Under the pieces are notes generated by a model. The model did not search any database and was not told the origin of the DNA. It saw nothing but the letters and a program-made list of their open reading frames with translations. A program made the translations under genes and the position numbers. 45,099 nucleotides of DNA. Origin: Solirubrobacterales bacterium (GTDB lineage: Bacteria > Actinomycetota > Thermoleophilia > Solirubrobacterales > Solirubrobacteraceae). Below, in pieces: positions 33,151 through 41,064 of this stretch (position 1 is its first letter; each line of letters opens with the position of its first letter). Location: positions 1 through 45,099 of the forward strand of contig JAFAXX010000055.1 of NCBI GenBank assembly GCA_019240655.1, in the 5' to 3' direction.

Positions 33151-35534
33151 CGACGCGCATGTTCGGCGAGCGTGTCGAGCGGCGGGAAGACCTGCGCCTC
33201 CTCACCGGGGGCGGGCGTTACACCGACGACTTCGAGCATGACGCCGCGCAGGCCGCTTTTGTCCGTTCGGAGCACGCGCACGCACGGGTTCTCGACGTCG
33301 ACGTCACGGGCGCGCTGGAGGTCGACGGCGTGCTCGGGGTCTACACCCACGAGGATCTCACCGGCGGTTTCGCCGCTCCGTTGCCGCTACTCGTCCCCCA
33401 CGAGGGCATCGTCAGACCGCGGACTCAGTATGCCCTCGCCGCCGAGGAGGTTTGCTACGCCGGGGAGACGATCGTGATGGTGGTGGCCACCGACCGCTAC
33501 GTCGCCGAGGATGCTGCAGGTCGAATCAGGGTGAGCTACGAGCCTCTCGAGGCGATCGTCGACCTCGCGCGCGCGGCCGACGCCGGGGCAACTGTCGCGC
33601 ATGCCGGCGCCCCGGACAACATCGCCGGACGGGTCTCGGAGGAGAAGGGCGACGTCGACGGGGCACTTGCCAACGCGCCGCATGTATTCGAATGGCGCTT
33701 CGAGATCGAACGGAGCGCCTCTACGCCGATGGAGGGACGCGCCGTTGTCGCGCGCTACGACGAGCGCGACGGCATGCTGATGGTCTATGACTCGACCCAG
33801 GCCCCGACGGGCATTCGCGGAGGCCTCGCCGCCCTCTTCGGCGTGGACCTCGAGCGCGTCCAGGTTCTCGCTCCGGACGTCGGCGGCGGCTTCGGGGTGA
33901 AGGTAATGCAGTTCTACCCCGAGGAGGTGCTGATCCCTTGGGCGGCGCGTCGGCTCGGGACGCCGGTCAAGTGGACCGAGGACCGTCGGGAGCATTTCAT
34001 TGGCTCCAACCATGAGCGCAAGCAGATTCACCACGTCCGCGTCGGGTGCGACGACGACGGACGGATCCTCGCATTCGAGACCCGCTTCGTGCACGACTCG
34101 GGCGCGTACTGCCCGTACGGGCTGATCGTGCCGGTGATCACCTCGGCGCAGCTGCCGGGGCCGTACAAGCTCGAGAACTACCGCTATGAGTTCCGCGCGG
34201 TCTACACCAACACCGTCTCCACCTCCCCCTACCGCGGCGCGGGGCGTCCGCAGGGAGCGTTCGTCATGGAGCGAACCTTGGACCGCCTCGCCCGCGAGCT
34301 TGCCCTCGATCCGGTGGACGTGCGGCGCCGCAACCTCATACAGCCCGATGAGTTCCCCTACGAGGTCGGCGTGACCTTTCAGGACGGTGGGCCGACCGTG
34401 TACGACTCCGGCGACTACCCTCGCGGCCTCGAGCTGCTCTTGGACGCAGTCGGCTACGCCGGCTTCGCCGCCGAACGCGAGCGGGCCGCGGCCGAAGGCC
34501 GGCGGCTTGGGCTTGGGCTCGGTTGCTACGTCGAGGGCACCGGGATCGGACCCTACGAAGGCGCGGCGATCAACGTGATGGGGGACGGGACCGTCACCGT
34601 CGCCATCGGCCTGTCGACCCAGGGCCAGGCCCATGAGACAGTGTTCGCCCAAATTGCCGCCGACGAGCTGGGCGTCGACGTCGAGCGCGTACAGGTGTCC
34701 ACCGGCGATACACGACGGATCGGCTATGGCGTGGGGACATTCGCCAGCCGCTCGGCGGGGGTCGCGGGGAACGCCGTCAAGCGGGCCGCGCGGAGCGTCC
34801 GCCACCAGGCACAGGAGTTCGCAGCCCGACTGCTGGAGGCTGCCGTGGATGACATCGAGCTCGCCGACGGGGCGGCACGCGTAAAGGGTTCGCCGCAGAG
34901 CGCGATACCGCTCGGCCGGCTGGCGCTGGTGGCCAATCCTCTGCGCTACGCCTATGGTGCCGAGGCCACGGAGGCGGCGGTGTTCGCACGTAAGGCCTAC
35001 TCCAGCGGGGAAGCGCCGCTGCACGAGGACGCCACGCCGGGACTCAACGCGGTCGAGTATTACAGCCCCAGGTCGGGCGTGTTCGGCTTCGGGATGCACG
35101 CTGCCATCGTCGAGATCGACCCCGACACGTGCAACCTGCTCGTCCGGCGGTACGTGATCGTTCACGACTGCGGCCGGGTGATCAACCCGCTCGTGGTGGA
35201 CGGGCAGGTGCAGGGCGGTTTTGCGCAGGGGCTCGGCGGCGCCTTCTTCGAGCGGATCGTCTACGACGACACAGGCCAGATCCAGAACGCTAGCTTCATG
35301 GACTTCCTGATCCCGTATGCCACTGAGGTGCCGGCACCGGAGCTTCACCACACCGAGACTCCCTCGCCGAGCAACGAGCTCGGCGTCAAGGGGGTTGGGG
35401 AGGCGGGGGCGATCGCGGTACCGGCGGTCATCGCGAACGCGGTCGCAGACGCGCTCGAGCGCCCGATCGATTCCATGCCGCTCTCGCCACTGCAGCTCTT
35501 CGACATGCTGCACCCCGACGGAAACGGACGCTGA
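33147..35534 (+). CDS. Molybdenum hydroxylase large (molybdopterin) subunit, CoxL-like form II
   Basis: 795 residues, xanthine-oxidase-family catalytic subunit. VERREDLRLLTGGGRYTDDF begins the first domain; VQVLAPDVGGGFGVKVMQFY contacts the cofactor; the active-site loop is SPYRGAGRPQGAF instead of the AYRCSFR loop of true CO dehydrogenase, so it lacks the Cys that binds copper; KGVGEAGAIAVP near the C-terminus carries the catalytic Glu752. It is thus a hydroxylase of an organic substrate, using water as oxygen source. With a UraA-type permease and a CodA-like deaminase around it, uracil/thymine 6-hydroxylation to barbiturate is my preferred reaction. Aldehyde, purine or other heterocycle oxidation remains possible. 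Start GTG 33147; the longer frame back to 32964 lies inside the small-subunit gene. Confidence 0.92.
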   Translation: MTTRMFGERVERREDLRLLTGGGRYTDDFEHDAAQAAFVRSEHAHARVLDVDVTGALEVDGVLGVYTHEDLTGGFAAPLPLLVPHEGIVRPRTQYALAAEEVCYAGETIVMVVATDRYVAEDAAGRIRVSYEPLEAIVDLARAADAGATVAHAGAPDNIAGRVSEEKGDVDGALANAPHVFEWRFEIERSASTPMEGRAVVARYDERDGMLMVYDSTQAPTGIRGGLAALFGVDLERVQVLAPDVGGGFGVKVMQFYPEEVLIPWAARRLGTPVKWTEDRREHFIGSNHERKQIHHVRVGCDDDGRILAFETRFVHDSGAYCPYGLIVPVITSAQLPGPYKLENYRYEFRAVYTNTVSTSPYRGAGRPQGAFVMERTLDRLARELALDPVDVRRRNLIQPDEFPYEVGVTFQDGGPTVYDSGDYPRGLELLLDAVGYAGFAAERERAAAEGRRLGLGLGCYVEGTGIGPYEGAAINVMGDGTVTVAIGLSTQGQAHETVFAQIAADELGVDVERVQVSTGDTRRIGYGVGTFASRSAGVAGNAVKRAARSVRHQAQEFAARLLEAAVDDIELADGAARVKGSPQSAIPLGRLALVANPLRYAYGAEATEAAVFARKAYSSGEAPLHEDATPGLNAVEYYSPRSGVFGFGMHAAIVEIDPDTCNLLVRRYVIVHDCGRVINPLVVDGQVQGGFAQGLGGAFFERIVYDDTGQIQNASFMDFLIPYATEVPAPELHHTETPSPSNELGVKGVGEAGAIAVPAVIANAVADALERPIDSMPLSPLQLFDMLHPDGNGR

Positions 35535-35613
35535 TGCCGCCGGGTCATCGTCTCCGGCGGCACGCTCGCGGCCGGTCGCGACTCCGCCACTGCGCTACCG
35601 AGGATGACGGGCG

Positions 35614-36936
35614 ATGGCAGCCGGGATGTTCGACTTGATCGTTCGCCGCGTCGCGATCGACGGACGCGACGGCTCGCACGACATCGCGATCGCCGGTGAG
35701 CGAATCGCCGCGATCGCCCCGCGGCTCGACGCAGAGGCCGAGGTCGAGCTCGACGGCGAGGACCGGCTGGCGAGCCCGGCGTTCGTACAGCCCCACATTC
35801 ACCTCGACAAGGCCCTTGTCGGGCGGCGGCTGCCGCCGAACAGTTCCGGCACGCTCGCCGAAGCTATCTCGCTGCTGCACGAGAGCAAGCGTGCGGCCAC
35901 CGTGGAAGAGATTCGCGAACGCGCCGGAATCGTGATCAGGCAAGCGGTCATCGCTGGCACGACGACACTGCGCAGTCATGTCGACGTCGACACCATCGGC
36001 GGCCTCAGGCCCCTGGAGGGCGTCGCCGCCGCCCGTGCCGACCACGCCGATCTGTGCGACATCCAGATCGTCGCCTTCCCGCAGGAGGGCATCTGGCGTA
36101 ATCCAGGCACCGATGAGCTCCTGATCCGGGCAATGCGCTCCGGCGCCGACCTTGTCGGCGGAATGCCCCACTGGGAATCCGATCACGACGCTGCCAGGCG
36201 CCACATCGCATTCTGCCTCGATCTCGCCGTGCGCCACGACGCCGACGTCGACATGCACGTCGACGAAACCGACGACGGACGCTGGCACACCTTCGAGCTG
36301 CTCATTGACGAGGCCGAGCGGCGCGGTTGGGGCGCCCGCACGAGCGCCGGCCACGTCTGCGCGATGGCCGCGTGGGAGGACGGTTTCGCCACCGCGGTCA
36401 TACGCCGCGCGGCCACGGCTGGCGTGAAGGTGATCACCAACCCACCCACGAACCTCATGCTCCAGGGTCGAGGCGACGCCGAGCCGCGCCGCCGCGGCAT
36501 TCCCCGGATCAAGGAGCTGCTCGCCGCCGGGGTAACGGTAGCCGCCGGTCAGGACTGCGTCGAGGACGCCTTCTACCCCTTTGGAACGGCGGATCCGTTA
36601 CAGGTTGCGCTCATCGTGGCCCACGCCGCCCAGCTTGGCACACCCTCGGAAATCGCCGCCGCCTTGCGCATGGTGGGCGAGGACGCCGCCCGCGTGCTGC
36701 GACTTCCTGTCTACGGACTGGTTCCCGGCGCTCGCGCCGACCTGGTCGTGCTGGATGCCGCGAAACCACAGGAGGCGCTACGCGAGCAGGCGCCGCGACG
36801 CTGGGTCGTGTGCCGCGGGCGGATCGTGGCCGAGACCATCCGCGAGCAGCGACTGCACCGGTCAACCTCGGGCCACGAGGCTAGCGGCGGCCATTGTCCG
36901 CCCTCACCTCCCGCCGCAGCAGCAGCGCAAGCATGA
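35614..36936 (+). CDS. CodA-like amidohydrolase, candidate 5-methylcytosine/cytosine deaminase
   Basis: 440 residues, aligned almost without gaps with E. coli cytosine deaminase. Metal and catalytic residues are kept: His61 and His63 (QPHIHLDKAL), Gln157 (VAFPQEGI), His215 and Glu218 (MHVDETDD), His247 (SAGHVCAM), Asp314 (AAGQDCVEDAFYPFG). The pocket differs: the CodA residue Asp314 is Cys315 here, the His before the catalytic Asp is Gln, and the CodA Trp in DPWYP is Phe. Loss of that Asp is the feature used to recognise bacterial 5-methylcytosine deaminases. Alternatives are isoguanine- or triazine-type deaminases. It follows coxL by 79 bp and ends operon B; its last 56 bases overlap the convergent second pucR gene. 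Confidence 0.85.
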   Translation: MAAGMFDLIVRRVAIDGRDGSHDIAIAGERIAAIAPRLDAEAEVELDGEDRLASPAFVQPHIHLDKALVGRRLPPNSSGTLAEAISLLHESKRAATVEEIRERAGIVIRQAVIAGTTTLRSHVDVDTIGGLRPLEGVAAARADHADLCDIQIVAFPQEGIWRNPGTDELLIRAMRSGADLVGGMPHWESDHDAARRHIAFCLDLAVRHDADVDMHVDETDDGRWHTFELLIDEAERRGWGARTSAGHVCAMAAWEDGFATAVIRRAATAGVKVITNPPTNLMLQGRGDAEPRRRGIPRIKELLAAGVTVAAGQDCVEDAFYPFGTADPLQVALIVAHAAQLGTPSEIAAALRMVGEDAARVLRLPVYGLVPGARADLVVLDAAKPQEALREQAPRRWVVCRGRIVAETIREQRLHRSTSGHEASGGHCPPSPPAAAAAQA

Positions 36937-38476
36937 GCGCGTCGAGCCGCGTGCCGTCCTCCATGAACGGACCGAGCAGCTCGGTCAAGCGGGCAACGCG
37001 GTAACGCACGGTGTTGTAGTGCCAGCCGCCGCGGCGGGCGGTCTCGGCGACGTTCAAGCCGGTCTCCACGAGGAGGCGGAGGGTGGCGGTAAGCATCCTT
37101 CCGTGATCAGGCTCCAACTCATCCAGCGGCGCCAGCGTGTCGCGCTCGAACGCCTGCAGCTTGTCGACTGGGACGTGGCTCAGCATCCGCAGCGGACTGA
37201 GGGGATCGAACTCGCAACAGCGCGAGCGCGGGCCGAAGCACTCGGCGCAGGCAACGGCCTCCAGTGCTTGCGCGTGCGCGAGCGGAAGCTGCGCGAGCTC
37301 GCAGTGGAGCCCGCTCAGTCCCAATCGCACATCGACGAGCTCGAGCTCGAGCTCGAGCTCGCGCATGAGCAGCACGGCGGCGTCGCCGGCACCGTTGGGT
37401 CCGTCCGGCACGGGGAGGAGCGTGAGGCAATCGCCGTCGCGAGCCATCACGAGAGCAGCCGGCGAGAGGCGCCGGATCGCGGCGCTCGCGGCTTCGGTTG
37501 CACCGTTCGCCGACCGCGCCAGCAGGACCCGAAATGGCGTCCCTGCCCGCCAACCGGCCGCATTGGCGCGCTCGCTCGCGGCGACTGGATCGAGGGTGCC
37601 CACCAGCAGGTCCCGGACGAACTGCTCGGTGAGCTGTCTCACCGTGGCGGCCTCCTCGAGTTCGTGCACTATCTCGAAGGCAACGCTGCGGGCGCCGCTT
37701 TGAACGGCAGCGAGCATGAGCGGCTGGCGGGGCTCGGGCAGGCGCGCGGCGACGCAGCCGAGGTGCATTCCACCCGCGAGGATCGGCCACAGGATCCACC
37801 CTTCGCCGGCGTCCGCGGGCGCGGTCCAACCCTCCGCGATCCAGGCGAAAGCGGCCTCCTGAGCCGCCTCGCGGTCGCCGTCATCGGACACGGCGAGGGC
37901 GATCCCGTCCGAGCCGATGATGGCGATGCTTCCGGCGGTCAGGTCTGCGATCGCTCTGACCAGCCGCGGCAGGCCGGCGTCGGAGATCACCAGGTCGATC
38001 AGCTCATCGCGGACCGCCCCGACCAGGCGAAGATGGCTTGCCTGCGAGGCCACGAGTGTCTCCAGAAGTTCGGTCAGCAGTGAATTCAGCCGCGAGCCCG
38101 CGGCGAGCTCGACGAGCGGAAGTGACCGGTCGTCGGCCCTGGCGAGGCCGGCCGCTCCGAGCTTTTCCAGCGTCGATCCCCGCGCCGCCAGCCCCGCGAC
38201 ACCTCGCTCGTCGAGAGCGTCGATCAGCGTAATCGGATCGTCGAGCTCGTCAAAAGCGCAGCTGGCCGCCAGGATGAGTTCGTCGCGCCGGACGAGTGCC
38301 ACGGTCGGCACCTGCATGACGTTGACCCGCGTGAGCGCACGCGACAGGCCGGAATCGCCGGCGAGAACATGCGCACCGCGTAGAGCCGGGAACGTGAGCA
38401 CATCGCTGATCCGCAGGCGACCCCCGAGCACCGGCCCCAGCGCCGTGTCCGAGAGCAATCGCAGGCGGTGGCCCAT
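36881..38476 (-). CDS. PucR-family transcriptional regulator (second)
   Basis: 531 residues. PucR sensory domain at about 20-130: LRISDVLTFPALRGAHVLAG, LTRVNVMQVPTVALVRRDEL, ILAASCAF. A middle region (about 180-420) follows, with the odd acidic run LLMRELELELELVDVRLG. The C-terminal HTH_30 domain reads NVAETARRGGWHYNTVRYRV followed by ARLTELLGPF near residue 490. It shares domain order but only loose sequence with the first PucR, so the two are not recent duplicates. Divergent from the carbamate kinase operon with about 108 bp between. A 9-bp inverted repeat reaches over its start codon, suggesting autoregulation. Confidence 0.88.
   Translation of the reverse strand: MGHRLRLLSDTALGPVLGGRLRISDVLTFPALRGAHVLAGDSGLSRALTRVNVMQVPTVALVRRDELILAASCAFDELDDPITLIDALDERGVAGLAARGSTLEKLGAAGLARADDRSLPLVELAAGSRLNSLLTELLETLVASQASHLRLVGAVRDELIDLVISDAGLPRLVRAIADLTAGSIAIIGSDGIALAVSDDGDREAAQEAAFAWIAEGWTAPADAGEGWILWPILAGGMHLGCVAARLPEPRQPLMLAAVQSGARSVAFEIVHELEEAATVRQLTEQFVRDLLVGTLDPVAASERANAAGWRAGTPFRVLLARSANGATEAASAAIRRLSPAALVMARDGDCLTLLPVPDGPNGAGDAAVLLMRELELELELVDVRLGLSGLHCELAQLPLAHAQALEAVACAECFGPRSRCCEFDPLSPLRMLSHVPVDKLQAFERDTLAPLDELEPDHGRMLTATLRLLVETGLNVAETARRGGWHYNTVRYRVARLTELLGPFMEDGTRLDALMLALLLRREVRADNGRR
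37337..37360 (-). repeat. (GAGCTC)4 microsatellite inside pucR-2
   Basis: Four perfect GAGCTC units form a 24-bp self-complementary tract encoding the Glu-Leu run of the second PucR. Its unit is six bases, so slippage by one unit would add or remove two residues without a frameshift. Confidence 0.7.
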
Positions 38477-38526
38477 CCGGACACAGCCTTACCACACCGA
38501 TGGCAAAGCGAAACAACCCGGATGGG
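38472..38526. promoter_or_regulatory. Inverted repeat between pucR-2 and the carbamate kinase operon
   Basis: CCCATCCGG (38472-38480) and CCGGATGGG (38518-38526) are exact inverted 9-mers, 37 bases apart. The left arm covers the start codon of pucR-2 (38474-38476) and the right arm lies 45 bases upstream of the carbamate kinase -10. A dimeric regulator binding both arms could repress or activate both directions. No similar pair was found before the first pucR. Confidence 0.5.
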
Positions 38527-38570
38527 ACGTCGTATCCCGATGCGCTAGTGCCGACGGTGTCGCCCGACTC

Positions 38571-38576
38571 TAGCCT
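38571..38576 (+). promoter_or_regulatory. -10 box of a probable leaderless promoter for operon C
   Basis: TAGCCT ends 8 nt before the ATG of carbamate kinase at 38585 and there is no ribosome-binding site, so the transcript should begin at or near the start codon. No good -35 is visible, as expected for a promoter needing an activator such as PucR. Confidence 0.5.
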
Positions 38577-38584
38577 TGCCCGCG

Positions 38585-39535
38585 ATGGAATCAGGCTGCG
38601 GTGAGCGGGTCGTCGTGGCGCTCGGCGGCAACGCGATCGCCGGCGAGAGCGGAAGCGATCCTATCTCTCAACAGCGCGCCGTCGAGCGCGCCGCCGAGCA
38701 GATCGCCGACCTGGTGCTGGCCGGCTATGAGATCGTCATCACCCACGGCAACGGCCCGCAGGTCGGCAACCTCCTGCTCAAGAACGACCTCGCGCGCGAC
38801 GTCGTGCCACCGGTCCCACTCGACTGGTGCGTGGCCCAGACCCAGGCCACGCTCGGTTTCCTGATCGTCACCGCGCTCGAGGCGTCGCTTCGCAGGACCG
38901 GCGCGGAGCGGCTCGTCAGTACCGTCATCACCCGCGTGCTCGTCGACTCCGCCGACCCCGCCTGGTCGCGCCCGACGAAGCCGATCGGGCGCTTCCTCCC
39001 GGGAGCTGAGGCGCGCGAGCGCATAGCCCAAGGAGAGGCGTGGGAGGACCGTGGCCCGCGCGGCTGGCGGCGCATGGTGCCCTCGCCAGATCCGATCGAG
39101 ATCCTCGATCGCGGCACGATCGAACGACTCCTGGCCACGGGGACGGTCGTGGTGGCCGCCGGCGGCGGAGGCATTCCGATGGTCCGTGAGGATGGTCGGT
39201 TACGAGGCGTCGAGGGCGTCCTCGACAAGGACCTGACCGGGGCTCTGCTGGCCCGCACTGTCGGTGCCGCTTGCTACGTGATCGCCACCGACGTCGAGGC
39301 AGCGGCCATCCGCTTCGGAACGCCCGACCAGGAGTGGCTGGGCACGGTCACTCCGCCCCGGTTGCGCGCGCTCGTTGATGAGGGTCACTTCGCGAGCGGC
39401 AGCATGGGTCCAAAGGTCGACGCGGTCCTGAGATTCGTGGAACAAGGCGGCGAGCGGGCGGTCATCACCACGCTCGATCGGCTACGCGAGGGTGTCGAGG
39501 GCACCGTCGGGACACGAGTCCAATTCGGGAGGTAA
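38585..39535 (+). CDS. arcC: Carbamate kinase
   Basis: 316 residues, about the normal length (near 310). Amino-acid-kinase fold motifs: VVVALGGNAIAG near residue 10, VITHGNGPQVGNLL near 52, VVVAAGGGGIPMV near 190, VLDKDLTGALLARTVGAACY near 214 and GSMGPKVDAVLRFVEQGG near 275. It converts carbamoyl phosphate + ADP into ATP + carbamate (then NH3 + CO2). First gene of operon C, 5 bp before fdrA. There is no arginine deiminase or catabolic ornithine carbamoyltransferase gene here, so the carbamoyl phosphate must come from the FdrA/YlbE/YlbF module, as in the E. coli oxamate route. TTG at 38576 is an alternative start. Confidence 0.94.
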   Translation: MESGCGERVVVALGGNAIAGESGSDPISQQRAVERAAEQIADLVLAGYEIVITHGNGPQVGNLLLKNDLARDVVPPVPLDWCVAQTQATLGFLIVTALEASLRRTGAERLVSTVITRVLVDSADPAWSRPTKPIGRFLPGAEARERIAQGEAWEDRGPRGWRRMVPSPDPIEILDRGTIERLLATGTVVVAAGGGGIPMVREDGRLRGVEGVLDKDLTGALLARTVGAACYVIATDVEAAAIRFGTPDQEWLGTVTPPRLRALVDEGHFASGSMGPKVDAVLRFVEQGGERAVITTLDRLREGVEGTVGTRVQFGR

Positions 39536-39540
39536 GGCAG

Positions 39541-41064
39541 ATGCACGACCGCGTAATCGTACGGAGAGGCGCCTACTATGACTCGGTCACCCTGATGCTG
39601 GTCTCGCGCAACGCGGGGGCACTCGAGGGCGCCGAGGCGGTTGCCGTCGGCATGGCCACACCGCTGAACCTTGAGCTGATTGAGAGCCAGGGCTTCGACC
39701 TGCACGGTGCTGGCGAGCTTGGCCCCAATGATCTTCTGCTCGCGGTGCGCGCGCGCGACGACGCAGCCGCCGACGGCGTCGTGGCCGCGATCGACGCCGA
39801 GCTGTCCGCCCGAAGCGCCGGGAGTGGCGGTGCGGTCGAGGAGCGACCACCCCGTTCGATCGTGTCCGCTGCCCGCCGGCACCCCGAGTTGAGCGTAGCG
39901 TTCCTCTCTGTCCCCGGACATCACGTGGCCTACGAGGCGGCCAGGGCGCTCGACGCCGGGCTTCATGTGTTCTGCTTTTCGGACGGCGTGAGCCTCGAGG
40001 ACGAGGCCGAGCTCAAGCGACGCGCGCTCGAGCTCGGGGTGCTGTTCATGGGCGCCGACTGTGGGACCGCGATCATCGACGGGGTCGCGCTGGGCTTCGC
40101 CAACGCGGTGCGGCGGGGACCGGTCGGCATCGTTGGCGCATCGGGGACCGGAATCCAGGAGGTGACATGCCTGCTCGATGCGGCCGGAGTCGGCATCTCC
40201 CACGCGATCGGCGTGGGCGGGCGGGATCTCAGCGCGCAGGTCGGCGGCGCGATGACGCGGCGCGGCCTCGAGCTGCTGGGGGCCGACGCCGGGACGGAGG
40301 CCATTGTCGCCATCTCGAAGCCACCGGATCCGGAGGTGGCGGACGAGATCGCCGTAGTTGCCGCGCGCGCCGGCAAACCGGTCGTGCTTGCGTTTCTCGG
40401 CTTCGGCGATCCGCCGGCGACCCCCCCGGGCGTCGAATATGCCACGACCCTCGAGGCAGCCGCCGCCCGCGGTGCCGAATTGCTGGGGCACTCGCTGCCG
40501 GACTTCGAAGCCCGTCTACCGCGACCACCCACACGGGGCTGCGTGCGCGGACTGTACAGCGGCGGGACGTTGTGCAAGGAGGCGATGAGCATCGTCTCTG
40601 GCGGCGTCGGCCGCATCGCGTCGAATATTCCCTTGCAGCCGGACTGGCTGCTAGCTGATATCCGACAAACCACCGGCCACGCGTTCATCGACTTCGGAGA
40701 GGATGAGTTGACCGAGGGGCGGCCGCATCCGATGATCGACAACACCCTGCGCATCGAGCATCTCCTCCAGGACGCCGCCGACACACAGGTCACGGTGATC
40801 CTCCTCGACGTGGTCCTTGGCTATGGAGCCCATCCCGATCCGGCTGCTGACCTCGGCCCTGCGGTGTCCGAAGCGGTGGCGGCGCGCGAGAACCTTAACG
40901 TGATCGTCGCCCTGTGCGGGACCGACGGCGACCCTCAGGGCCTCGAGCGCCAGCGCGCCGCCCTGCTCGAGGCGGGCGCCGCCGTCACTCGAAGCAACGC
41001 CCACGCGGCCCGGATGGCCTTGCAGGCGGCTGCGGTGAAGGAGGCGTCCGGTGTCAGAAGCTGA
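39541..41064 (+). CDS. fdrA: FdrA-family protein (oxamic-transcarbamylase-type subunit)
   Basis: 507 residues with two succinyl-CoA-synthetase-like halves. The first carries LFMGADCGTAIIDGVALGFA near residue 168 and the phosphate-binding-type Rossmann loop GPVGIVGASGTGIQEVTCLL near 193, then GVGGRDLSAQVGG. The second half has RGLYSGGTLCKEAM near 338, FIDFGEDELTEGRPHPMID near 380 and VILLDVVLGYGAHPDP near 420. In E. coli FdrA (AllF) with YlbE (AllG) and YlbF (AllH) was shown to make up oxamic transcarbamylase, which interconverts oxalurate + phosphate and carbamoyl phosphate + oxamate. No allantoin gene is present here, so another ureido acid is probable. GGGAGGTAAGG site; the next gene overlaps by 14 bp. 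Confidence 0.9.
   Translation: MHDRVIVRRGAYYDSVTLMLVSRNAGALEGAEAVAVGMATPLNLELIESQGFDLHGAGELGPNDLLLAVRARDDAAADGVVAAIDAELSARSAGSGGAVEERPPRSIVSAARRHPELSVAFLSVPGHHVAYEAARALDAGLHVFCFSDGVSLEDEAELKRRALELGVLFMGADCGTAIIDGVALGFANAVRRGPVGIVGASGTGIQEVTCLLDAAGVGISHAIGVGGRDLSAQVGGAMTRRGLELLGADAGTEAIVAISKPPDPEVADEIAVVAARAGKPVVLAFLGFGDPPATPPGVEYATTLEAAAARGAELLGHSLPDFEARLPRPPTRGCVRGLYSGGTLCKEAMSIVSGGVGRIASNIPLQPDWLLADIRQTTGHAFIDFGEDELTEGRPHPMIDNTLRIEHLLQDAADTQVTVILLDVVLGYGAHPDPAADLGPAVSEAVAARENLNVIVALCGTDGDPQGLERQRAALLEAGAAVTRSNAHAARMALQAAAVKEASGVRS

Noticed and set aside
31781-35534. Aerobic CO dehydrogenase
   Set aside because: The active-site loop reads PYRGAGRPQ rather than the AYRCSFR loop, so the Cu-binding Cys is absent.
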